From the NCBI GenBank assembly GCA_030686995.1, contig CM060709.1:124526373-124590372 (forward strand): a stretch of DNA of 64,000 nucleotides. The letters are read 5' to 3'. How positions within the stretch are numbered: the stretch's first letter is position 1; each line of letters opens with the position of its first letter. The notes under the pieces were generated by a model that was not told the origin of the DNA, made no database searches, and saw nothing but the letters and a program-made list of their open reading frames with translations. Positions 54,617 to 63,799 of this stretch are shown piece by piece. Position numbers and translations under genes: made by a program. This stretch comes from Artemisia argyi (lineage: Eukaryota > Streptophyta > Magnoliopsida > Asterales > Asteraceae).

Positions 54617-57256
54617 TTGAAAAGTACTGAAGTTGGTATTGTTGATAGTGGTTGTTCTAGAAGTATGTCAGGAAACAAGGATAAGATGCATGACTTAGAG
54701 CCCATTGAAGGAGGAGGCACTGTAACCTTTGGTGGTGGAAATGGCAAAATAACAGGGAAAGGAACCATAAAGACACCCTTGTTAGACTTTGAAAATGTTT
54801 ACTATGTGAAGGAACTGGGGAATTTTAATCTTATCTCAGTATCACAAATTTGTGATATTAAGCATAAGGTTTTCTTCTCTGAAGATGAGTGTCTTGTACT
54901 TCCCATGGACTTCAAACTCCCAGAAGACACAACTGTATTGCTGAGAGTTCCTAGAACCTTCAACCTATACACATTCAATCTGAATGATGTTCAGCCTGAA
55001 GGTGATCTAACATGTTTCGTTGCCAAAGCTTCCCTGGATGAATCTAATAAATGGCATAGAAGAATGGCACATGTGAATTACAAGACCATCAACAAGTTAT
55101 CAAAACTTGGTCTTGTTAAGGGCCTTCCTTCTAAACTCTTCACCAATGAACACAATTGTATTGCTTGCAACAAGGGAAAACAACACAAAGCCTCTCACAA
55201 AACAGTCCAAGCAGTGAGCTCCATTTCAGAACCTCTTCAGTTGCTGCACATGGATCTCTTTGGTCCAACCCCCATTAGAAGTATTGATCACAAGTACTTC
55301 TGCCTGGTTATTACAGATGATTATAGCAGGTTTTGCTGGGTGTTCTTTCTCAAAACTAAGGATGAAACAACTCCAATTCTGAAAGAATTCATTATCTTAG
55401 TTGAGAATCAGCTGAATAAAAAGGTGAAAGGAATTAGGTGTGACAATGGTACAGAATTCAAAAATGTTGTCTTCATAGAATTCTGTAAGTCTAAAGGGAT
55501 TAGAAGGGACTATAGTACTCCAAGAACTCCACAACAAAATGGGGTTGCTGAAAGGAAAAATAGAACCCTCATTGAGTCTGCCAGATCAATGCTTGCAGAC
55601 TCCAAACTACCCACCATGTTTTGGATTGAAGCAGTCAGTACTGCATGTCATGTCTTGAACAGGGTATCCATCACTAGACTTCATATCAAGACACCTTATG
55701 AACTTCTCACTGGGAAAGTTCCACACATCCATTACCTTAAACCTTTTGGATGCAAGGTGACTATTCTGAATACTGCTGATATACTGGGTAAATTTGATGG
55801 GAAAGCTGATGAGGCATATATAGTTGGGTATTCAGCTCATAGCAAGGCCTATAGGGTTTATAATCTGAATGCTAAAAAGATTGAAGAGACCCTTAATCTG
55901 AGATTTCTTGAAGATCAGCCTAATATTCAGGGACAAGGCCATTCTTGGTATTTTGACCTAGACTATTTGACTGACTATTTGGGTTATACTAGGCATGCTT
56001 CTAATCCTGATGCAGGTACCAAAGATTCAAGTTCTAATCCTGCAGGTTCCATGGATGATGACTCAGAATGTGAGTCTGAGCCAGAAGAGAATACTTTTGT
56101 TGTACCATCTTTTCCACCTAACCATTTTGTAGGTAATCACTCTGCTGCTGAACCAGAGGATGAGTCACATTATGCAGAAGATCTTGCAAGATTGCAGAAG
56201 CAGGAACATGCTGCTACTAAGGAAGCTCAGAAACTCAATGATAAGGTTACTCAAGAGACTGAGGCTATCCTACATCAGTCAGCACAAGCAGTCAGTGGAA
56301 ACAAGGATACTGCTGAAGGCACACCTCTTCCCACTGATAATGTCAAAGATGCTGATTCTGCTGATGTTCACTCTCCCATTTCTGCTGAAGTCTCTGCAGA
56401 TTTTGATAAGCCCTTTACCAGATTTCCTAGTCCTTCTGACCTTGGCAATTATCAACCAAAGCCTGGCTTGTTTAACTCAGGTTCTTATGACACTGAGTTT
56501 GAGCCTACACTCACCAACATTGATGCCAACATTGATGCCAACATTGATGTTCCACCCACAGCTACCAAAAGGATTCACAATGCTCATCCCCTATCCAAGA
56601 TTATTGGTGATCCTAAAGACCCTGTTCGAACTAGAAGCACTGTCAAGAATACAAAATATGGAGAAGTTGCTTTTATCTCTTATGTCTACAATCAAAAGAG
56701 GAACAATCACACAGATTTCAAACATTGTTTGTTTGCATGCTTTCTTTCTCAGATTGAACCAACTAGTGTTCCTCAAGCACTGGCTGATTCAAGCTGGCTT
56801 GAGGCAATGCAAGAGGAGATGCTGCAATTTAAGAATCAGCAGGTTTGGATTCTAGTTCCTCTTCCTGATGGGAAATATGCCATTGGGACAAAATGGATTC
56901 TGAAGAATAAAAGAGATGCCAGGGGTATTGTGGTGAAGAACAAAGCAAGACTAGTGGCTCAAGGTTTTAGACAAGAGGAAGGCATTGACTATGATGAGGT
57001 CTTTGCACCAGTGGCCAGAGTTGAAGCTATAAGGATATTTTTGGCCTATGCCTCTTATATGGGCTTTATGGTTTATCAGATGGATGTCAAAGGTGCTTTA
57101 TTGTATGGAGAGATTGAAGAGGAGGTTTATGTGACTCAACCAAGGGATTTGAAGACCCTGATCATCCTGAGTATGTGTACAAAGTTGTCAAAGCTCTCTA
57201 TGGAATACATCAAGCTCCCAGAGCTTGGTATGCTAGACTCTCCACATTTCTGCTGA
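54617..57256 (+). pseudogene. Pol of element B, protease-integrase-RT N-part
   Basis: The usable coding begins at GAA 54608, directly after TAG; the first codons shown here are not a real start. Protease DSGC (about residue 10), pre-integrase finger ([23 protein letters not shown]), integrase Asp213, Asp276, Glu312, then an acidic linker and RT ([16 protein letters not shown]). A one-base loss near 57140 (CCAAGG where A has CCCAAGG) shifts the frame within RT, so the last about 35 residues are out of frame. Confidence 0.9.
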
Positions 57257-58278
57257 AGAATGGCTACAGAAGAGGTGCCATTGACAAGACTTTATTTCTC
57301 AAGAAAGATTCTAGGGATATTATTCTTGTGCAGGTATATGTGGATGATATTATCTTTGGTTCTACCAAAGAAGCCTGGTGTAGAGAGTTTGAGGATTTGA
57401 TGAAGGGAGAATTTCAGATGAGTGCCATGGGAGAACTCACTTTCTTTCTGGGTTTGCAAGTTCAGCAGAAACCTGATGGTATATTTATACATCAGGAGAA
57501 ATATGTAAAAGATATGTTGTCCAAGTTTGCTATGGAAAATGTCAGGACTGCCACAACTCCATATGAGGCTCCCAAACCAAAGAACAATCTTACTCCTGAT
57601 CTTCCTGTGAATGTTCATTTATACAGGTCTATGATTGGTTCTTTGATGTACTTGACTGCCTCAAGACCTGATATTACATTTGCTGTGAGTGCATGTTCTA
57701 GACACCAAGTCACTCCACTTACCTCTCATATGAATGCTGTCAAGAAGATTTTTAAGTATCTTAAAGGCCAACCACACTTAGGTCTTTGGTATCCCAAAGA
57801 GTCTCCATTTCAGCTAGCAGCTTATAGTGATAGTGACTATGCTGGTGCCAATTTGGATAGAAGATCCACAACTGGAGGTTGTCAATTTCTTGGAAGAAGA
57901 CTGATTTCTTGGCAATGCAAGAAACAGACCATAGTTGCTACCTCTACTACTGAAGCAGAGTATGTTGCTGCTGCAAATTGTTGTGGACATGTTCTATGGA
58001 TTCAGAATCAATTACTGGATTATGGGTATAACTTCATGAATACAACCATTTTCATTGACAATCAAAGTACCATTTGCATTGTTAAAAATCCAGTTTTTCA
58101 CAATAGAACCAAACATATTCAAATCAGACATCACTTTATAAGGGATGCTTATGAGAAACATTTGGTTAAAGTGGTCAAAATTCACACAGATGAAAATGTG
58201 GCAGATTTATTAACCAAGGCATTTGATGGACCAAGGTTTCAATATTTGGTGGTCCATATTGGAATGTTAAACCCTTAA
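57140..58278 (+). pseudogene. Pol of element B, RT C-part and RNase H
   Basis: After the one-base loss the RT continues in the -1 frame: [27 protein letters not shown] with the catalytic Asp pair, ASRPDITFAVSACSR, then RNase H with AAYSDSDYAGAN, STTEAEYVAA and DNQSTICIVKN. It ends IGMLNP stop, the normal end of copia pol. One event would separate B from an intact pol. Confidence 0.9.
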
Positions 58279-58281
58279 CTG

Positions 58282-58353
58282 CAAAGTTTAAGGGGAGGCA
58301 TAAGCCTCAGGGGAGGCATATGCCTCAGGGGAGGATGATGACTATAAACTTTG
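58282..58353 (+). promoter_or_regulatory. Triple polypurine/palindrome element after pol
   Basis: Three AGGGGAGG tracts sit exactly 18 bp apart (58291, 58309, 58327), separated by GAGGCATAAGCCTC and the perfect palindrome GAGGCATATGCCTC. CAAAGTTTA (58282-58290) and TAAACTTTG (58345-58353) enclose all of it as a 9-bp stem. It looks like a Sirevirus multiple PPT, but no LTR follows it within 5.6 kb. Confidence 0.8.
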
Positions 58354-58603
58354 TAATATTTGTATAAGTTGCATAATTTCTGAGTTTTTAACAAGTTTTT
58401 AACACTAACCCTCTAACAGTTGTGCAAGTTGTTTGGTGTATTTGCTTGTTTGATGATTGTTTTGCAGATGTTCTAAGAATGAAAGTTCCATGATTAATGT
58501 CACCAAGAGCTAAAGTCAAAGGAATGTGGTCGATATGCTGAACATGGTTTCTACTGATCAATTGAAACATGCTGAAGGTCTTACACAATGGAGAAATTCA
58601 ACT

Positions 58604-58870
58604 AAGATCTTTTCATTCATTCATAGAAACAAGTTACAGCTTACATTCAATGTTGCAACTGAGATACAATGACCATTCCTAAACTATTGACTAATTCAGT
58701 ACTACTAGCCTCTATCACTTATTACAAAATACTTGAGGCTATGACAAGTACAATGAAGAAGCTGAAGATAAAAATGGAAAAAGAAGAGAAGGAAGACTGG
58801 GAAGATGCTCATGAATTAAAGTCAAGAGAATACTCAAGAACTTTGCCTCATGGTTACATTCCTCAATCAC
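58604..58870 (-). terminator. Possible 3' UTR and polyadenylation region of the antisense ORF
   Basis: Read on the minus strand the ORF stop is followed by pyrimidine-rich sequence, TTGTATCTCAG and then AATGAATGAAAAG (58607-58620), which resembles plant near-upstream poly(A) elements. The 58354-58603 stretch shows nothing else. Confidence 0.3.
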
Positions 58871-59320
58871 CTACTTCTGCTTCTCCTTTCCCTTACGTAT
58901 GATCTCAGAACTCTTGCTCTGTCCAATATGTTCTTGATGTGGAAGACCAGGTCCTGGAGCAGGAAGATCCAACACCAAATTTTGTGATGTTGGAGGAGAT
59001 GGATCCCTAGTACTTGATCTTGGTTGGGGTCTCTCTGGTGTGGAAGGAGTAAGAAAGGATGGATCTTCATGTTCTTCCTCTGAAGAGTCTTCATTAGAGG
59101 TATAGATGAAGGGAGAGACAAGCTCTCTCTCAGCAGGATTGGGTGCATTGCTTGGTTCACCCTTCAAATGAGCATTCCGTTGTCTTTCTTGTGCATCCCA
59201 TCGGTTATTCAATGCTCTTTCAAAGTCAGAACCTTCAAACCCCCATGGATATGGTGGTATATCTTCTTCGGATGATGGAGAAGAGGAATTTGAATCTGAG
59301 GTTTCTGGGTGTGAAGACAT
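58871..59320 (-). CDS. Antisense accessory ORF (149 aa) of element B
   Basis: ATG at 59320, stop at 58871. The protein is Ser/Pro/Glu-rich and acidic: an N-terminal MSSHPETSDSNSSSPSSEED, a folded-looking core (YPWGFEGSDFERALNNRWDAQERQRNAH), a Pro-rich middle and a basic end (KGKEKQK). The minus-strand sequence before the ATG (AAACCCTAACTTC, then TTCACCATTCAAAAC) looks like a plant 5' leader. It is divergent from the 1153-aa ORF, 433 bp away. Antisense ORFs are known in Tat-lineage gypsy elements; I know of none described for Sireviruses. Function unknown. Confidence 0.6.
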   Translation of the reverse strand: MSSHPETSDSNSSSPSSEEDIPPYPWGFEGSDFERALNNRWDAQERQRNAHLKGEPSNAPNPAERELVSPFIYTSNEDSSEEEHEDPSFLTPSTPERPQPRSSTRDPSPPTSQNLVLDLPAPGPGLPHQEHIGQSKSSEIIRKGKEKQK

Positions 59321-59753
59321 GTTTTGAATGGTGAATTGGGGTTAATAGAAGTTAGGGTTTAATAGATAATTTGGGAAATTTGATGAATGAGATGTGTGAT
59401 TTGAGGTGATTAAATAAGCTAATTTTAGGAGTTACGATATTTAATGCGAGTTGGGTGGCACAGTAAAATCAAGATATTGACCGAAGATATTTTTACCTTT
59501 GGTTGATTCTGCTGATAGTTGACTATGCTTCAGCAGGTTTGACTTTCATTGCTGCTGAAGGGTTAATTTTTAAATTAGAAGTGTTGTCAGACTTGGTCAA
59601 TAAGTTGTTCCGATAATTTTGACCACGATTGGGGAACTTCCAAATTTAACTCACTCTGCATATCTTTTCGAATCAAAATTATTCGCTTATCACTTCAAAT
59701 AAACCCATTATTCTTTGGAGTAATTCATAACATTCTCACACACATTCAGTTAA
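59321..59753. promoter_or_regulatory. Divergent intergenic region between accessory ORFs
   Basis: 433 bp between two outward-facing ATGs. It holds TTCTGCTGATA (59507), CTTCAGCAGG (59528-59537) and GCTGCTGAAGG (59551), the same core as the CTGCTGAAG copies in the LTR U3, in both orientations. Weak TATA-like AAATAAAC lies about 60 bp before the sense ATG, and TTATTTAAT (minus strand, near 59410) before the antisense one. Promoter function is inferred. Confidence 0.45.
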
Positions 59754-62700
59754 ATGGCTCAACTTGAATTTAAGGACGATCATAACAAATACGCTATTCT
59801 AACAACAAAGAAGGGACATGAAGAATTTGATTTGATGGTGGAATTTCTACAAAGGTCAAAGATTCATTATGCTTTGACTTATTGTCCCAATTTGGTGTGT
59901 GAATCCTTGGTGAAACAATTTTGGGCATCTGCTACCAAGAGATCTGCTACAGAGATTGTAGCTGAAATAGATGGTGTAGAATATGTGGTGACAGAAGGGT
60001 TGATAAGGGCAAAGCTTCAGTTGGATGATGAAAATGGTGTGTATCATTCCAACACTGCAGAGATTCTTGCTGGACTAAGAGAAGCTCGATATCAAAGTAC
60101 TGATACATCCAAGTGGCACAAGAATAAATTTTGTCCTAAGTGGAGGTATTTGGTGCATCTGCTGCTTCAATGTATGAGCAACAAGTGTGGTGGATGGAAT
60201 CAGTTCTCTCTGCAATTGGGTTGTGGTATTGTTTGTCTTTCTAAGGGTGAAACTTATAATTTTTCTAAGTTTATTTTTGAAAATATGCTAGAAAATATAG
60301 ATAAGGAAAAGCATAAGTTTTTAATGTACCCTAGATTTTTACAGATAATCTTAGACATAACCACTGAAGATATGACCCATATACCCATTAAAAGTCTAGG
60401 TTCTAAGTTGTTTGCCTCAATGAAAACTAATTATGCTGGGGAACATTACCCTATGTTGGAAGCAATGTTGCCACAAGGCAATGCTAATGTAGTTGAGGAG
60501 GATGATGCTGGTAATGTGCCTGCTTCTAATGCTGCTGATGATGGTAATCCATCATCTTCTGGTGTTGCTGCTGATGGTAATCCTTCAGTGGTAATGGAGG
60601 AAGCGCCAGCTACAACTGCTGAACCTGTACCTGATTCTACTGACTTACCACCACCTACCCCTGTACAAATGTCACCTAGCCCTACCATATCACCAGTTCA
60701 GGATGCTCCAACTGAGCAAATTCATGAGTTTGAAGATGACTTTCAGACTCTTGAACCTGATCATACTAGACTACCTTCACCTAGTCCTTTGGGAGAGCAA
60801 ATTAATGTAGGTTCTCCTAATGTTGTACATGAGTCTGTTTCTCCTGCTGGGTTCAATGAAGCTCCACATACCACTGAGCAATCTGCTGGTAGAGCTGAGG
60901 ACCCTATTACTCTCACTTTTGTATATGATTCTCTTAACAGGTACATGAAAATGACTGAAGATCTCCAGAAAGAACCTACTGAGACCAAGACTACTCTTGG
61001 TAATGAAATTCAAAGTCTGAAAAGCAAAGTCAAAGATTTGGAGACACAGTTAAGTCAGCAGAAGCAAAGCAAAGATGGATTGGACTCTACTGAAGTAGCA
61101 AAGGAGGCAAATTTGGATTCTCTTGAGATTCTAGCTGAAGTTGCTAGACAATCTCATGTTGTTCCTCCTAAAGTTGCTGCAGCACCTCAATCTAAACCAA
61201 TAATACTAGTTCAAAGAAGAAGTACAAGACAGTATTTGGCAAGACAAACTGCTGAAGCTTCAAAAGTATCTGGTAGTGATAATGATGTGCTGATGACTGA
61301 AGCTGTGGATATACTTCAGGAGAAACAATCATTAAGTAGGGTTGCTGCTGATCAATCTGCTGACAAAGGAAATACATCAGGAGAAACATATTTTGTAGCT
61401 GGGAAAGAATACTTGAATTCTCCTGTTCATCCTTCATCTGAGAATATACAAGTTTCTACTGATAACGAGGTTCAAGATGTACATGATGAACCTATGGCAG
61501 ATGTGCATGTGTCTAATGATGATGTTGCTGTAGCTAATGTTCCTCATGATGATTTGGATAAGCTTGTAACTGCTGAAGATAGAGCTAGTCAAGGTAAATT
61601 ATTACAAGAATGGGAAAATTATATGAAGAGTGCAAATCTAGCTGAGGAAGTACAAGCTAAGTTTGATGCAGAATTAGATTCTGAGACTCAAAGATATGTT
61701 TCTACCTTACCCATTGCAAGACAAAGGGAATTGGATGCAGCAGTTCTAGAGTTTGATGAGTCAGACTGGCAGATGATTGGAAAACAGATGCTTGCTAATC
61801 CTACTGTAACTGCTGAACTTATTGGAAAGAGAGTAGGAGAACAAGATTATGAATCTGAGATTGTTAAAATGTTAAAGATGAGGAAGAAGGCAGCTGATGA
61901 ATTAAAAGCTAAAGCAAAAAGGGAAAAACCCATGACTCAAGCACAGCAAACAGAGTATATGAGAACATATGTGAGAAATCAGAGCAGCTCATTATTTAAT
62001 TCTGCTTGGTCTAAGAAACAAGTATGGGGACTTCCATTTGACAAACTAGTTGAGATTTATAATAGAATCAAAACTATGAATGCTAAAGCTGGAATGGATG
62101 CTTCAAAGAATATTCCACTTCTAAATGTTGATGATAATTCATCTGAGAATATTCATATTGCTGTTGCACAAGTATCTTTACCTGCTACTTCTGTTGGTGT
62201 TGATGTTTATATGGATAAAGGTAAAGCCAAAGTGACAACATCAGATGCTCCAACTAGGAAGAGAACTAGGAGACAAGTGGAGCTGGAAAGATTAGGTGAA
62301 GAAACTGCTAGGAAGTTGACTGAAGATCAAGAAGCTGAACAAAGGGCTGAGCTTGCTAGATTTCATGAACTGAAGACAAGAGAAGTTGAAATTCAAGCTG
62401 CTAGAAACAAACAAATCAGGAAGGCTATGGATGAACAATATGCCTCTGCTGCACTTGAATCTTCTGCAGATTCTGCTGATGACCAATTGGATACTCCATC
62501 AGTGGATACTGAAGCTGCAGAAGGTGATTCTGCTGAAGTAGTAGTTCATGATGCTATTTATGTTCTAGGAAGAAGAGGAAAGAGAATGGCTAAAGTAGGA
62601 TCATCACATTCAAAACAAAGTCTAATTAATGTGAATGATTCTGATGCTTCATTTATAAGGGAAGGATCATCTGATGATTGGCCAGAAGGAACTAGAGTTG

Positions 62701-63215
62701 TTCTGGTGAGTTGGGAGTTAAGTAAAGATGGTCAAATCAATACTATTTATAGATTGGATAAGACATCTATCTCCTTTGCTTTTCTTCAGCAGATTCTTCA
62801 TCTTGTAAATTATCAAGATTTGGTCACTCTATATGAGTTGGTTACTAAGTATTATGCCACTCATACTCCTGAAGGTTCTGGATTGTATTTGTTGGGTGAT
62901 CTTCAAGTGTTGTTTGATTCTTCTACTCCTATTGGTGTAAGTTATGATATCTGGAAGAACAATCAGCAATGGAAAGTTCAGAGTTGGAAGTTCTATCCTA
63001 TGTCTTATGTGCATGTGCTGGAAACTACCAATGGTCTGAGGATTCTCATGGATATTACCAACAAATATCCTCTGAAGGTATCATTGATGGAGAAAATGTT
63101 GCAACAGAAGTTGGAAATTCCTCCTGATCCAGCTGGTAATACAAGATTGTTTGCTGAATCTTTGGTGAAGGTTTTCAAACAAAGGATTAAGACTTCCAGA
63201 GCAGTATCTGAGTAG
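59754..63215 (+). CDS. Large accessory ORF (1153 aa) downstream of copia pol
   Basis: It starts at ATG 59754 with a C/A-rich leader and has no internal stop. Residues about 1-235 form a compact domain (FLQRSKIHYALTYCP, SLVKQFWASA, WRYLVHLLLQCMSNKCGGWNQF, FSKFIFENML, KFLMYPRFLQ). A long acidic Ala/Pro/Ser linker follows, then a coiled coil (about 405-445, LKSKVKDLETQLSQQK), charged helical stretches (about 940-1000) and a C-terminal domain (about 1060-1150, WPEGTRVVLVSWELSK, FLMEKMLQQ-type helices). I see no signal peptide, transmembrane segment or Env motif, so it is not an obvious envelope. From memory, related proteins are common in Asteraceae annotations beside copia pol. Function unknown. 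Confidence 0.75.
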   Translation: MAQLEFKDDHNKYAILTTKKGHEEFDLMVEFLQRSKIHYALTYCPNLVCESLVKQFWASATKRSATEIVAEIDGVEYVVTEGLIRAKLQLDDENGVYHSNTAEILAGLREARYQSTDTSKWHKNKFCPKWRYLVHLLLQCMSNKCGGWNQFSLQLGCGIVCLSKGETYNFSKFIFENMLENIDKEKHKFLMYPRFLQIILDITTEDMTHIPIKSLGSKLFASMKTNYAGEHYPMLEAMLPQGNANVVEEDDAGNVPASNAADDGNPSSSGVAADGNPSVVMEEAPATTAEPVPDSTDLPPPTPVQMSPSPTISPVQDAPTEQIHEFEDDFQTLEPDHTRLPSPSPLGEQINVGSPNVVHESVSPAGFNEAPHTTEQSAGRAEDPITLTFVYDSLNRYMKMTEDLQKEPTETKTTLGNEIQSLKSKVKDLETQLSQQKQSKDGLDSTEVAKEANLDSLEILAEVARQSHVVPPKVAAAPQSKPIILVQRRSTRQYLARQTAEASKVSGSDNDVLMTEAVDILQEKQSLSRVAADQSADKGNTSGETYFVAGKEYLNSPVHPSSENIQVSTDNEVQDVHDEPMADVHVSNDDVAVANVPHDDLDKLVTAEDRASQGKLLQEWENYMKSANLAEEVQAKFDAELDSETQRYVSTLPIARQRELDAAVLEFDESDWQMIGKQMLANPTVTAELIGKRVGEQDYESEIVKMLKMRKKAADELKAKAKREKPMTQAQQTEYMRTYVRNQSSSLFNSAWSKKQVWGLPFDKLVEIYNRIKTMNAKAGMDASKNIPLLNVDDNSSENIHIAVAQVSLPATSVGVDVYMDKGKAKVTTSDAPTRKRTRRQVELERLGEETARKLTEDQEAEQRAELARFHELKTREVEIQAARNKQIRKAMDEQYASAALESSADSADDQLDTPSVDTEAAEGDSAEVVVHDAIYVLGRRGKRMAKVGSSHSKQSLINVNDSDASFIREGSSDDWPEGTRVVLVSWELSKDGQINTIYRLDKTSISFAFLQQILHLVNYQDLVTLYELVTKYYATHTPEGSGLYLLGDLQVLFDSSTPIGVSYDIWKNNQQWKVQSWKFYPMSYVHVLETTNGLRILMDITNKYPLKVSLMEKMLQQKLEIPPDPAGNTRLFAESLVKVFKQRIKTSRAVSE

Positions 63216-63244
63216 ATATCTTAGGTTGTATATTTATTTTAGTT

Positions 63245-63262
63245 AAAAAAAATAATAATAAA

Positions 63263-63299
<37 letters not shown>
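63245..63299 (+). repeat. Encoded poly(A) tract
   Basis: AT/A-rich start, then about 35 uninterrupted A (63265-63299), just before the pseudoknot module. The gypsy module is also preceded by a 29-A run (8084-8112). Confidence 0.9.
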
Positions 63300-63301
<2 letters not shown>

Positions 63302-63377
63302 AACATATTGATATATAGTATTTGTCTGCAGGTTTGGTTATCAACTTACCTGATGTTGACTATTCCATCATAAAGTT

Positions 63378-63787
63378 GGCTAGTCCAAAGGATACAGCTT
63401 TGGTAAAGACATGTCAAATCTGGTAATAGTTGTAATGGTTTGCTCAAAACCATAGGGTTTTCAACTCACCCATGCTTTGTTGCTGAGTAGTTGAAATGGT
63501 TGTCAATTGACCATGGATTTTTCCTTTATGGATTCTGAATAATTGGCTAGCCCACATGTATATGGCTTGTGGTAAAGGCAGTGGAAAACCATATTTGGTA
63601 ATCAGTTAACCAAGATGATTTTCATCAAGATAATTGGCTAGTCCTGAGCAAACGGCTACAGGTAAAGACATCTCAAATCCGTTTATAGCTGATGATTTGC
63701 TAAAAATCATGTGGTTATCAGTGTACCTTTGAACACTTGGCTACTCCAGTAGTGATGGCTATTGGTAAAGAGACATCAAATCCATTA
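63378..63787 (+). other. Tandem pseudoknot module, copia copy (four units a'-d')
   Basis: Homologous to 8388-8751 in the same unit order. Unit a': stem CCAAAG 63385-63390/CTTTGG 63398-63403, weak loop-tail pairing (3 bp). Unit b': stem 63552-63558/63566-63572, loop ATATGG (63560-63565) pairs with CCATAT (63589-63594). Unit c': stem CCTG/CAGG plus AG/CT (63643-63648/63656-63662, one bulge), AAACGG (63650-63655) pairs with CCGTTT (63679-63684). Unit d': stem CCAGTAG 63746-63752/CTATTGG 63759-63765, TGATGG (63753-63758) pairs with CCATTA (63782-63787, one G-T). Linker hairpins 63435-63441/63447-63453, 63693-63698/63704-63709 and 63720-63724/63733-63737 match those of the gypsy copy. Confidence 0.8.
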
Positions 63788-63799
63788 TTTTCAATGATT

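Noticed and set aside
58669..58902. A 77-aa plus-strand frame (charged KKLKIKMEKEEKEDWED stretch)
   Set aside because: It overlaps the end of the antisense ORF and its presumed 3' UTR, has no leader or terminator, and its charge run can arise from the complementary TCTTC-rich strand. Kept as a possibility only.
59754..63215. Naming the 1153-aa ORF an envelope gene
   Set aside because: Position alone suggested it; no signal peptide, transmembrane segment or fusion motif is visible.
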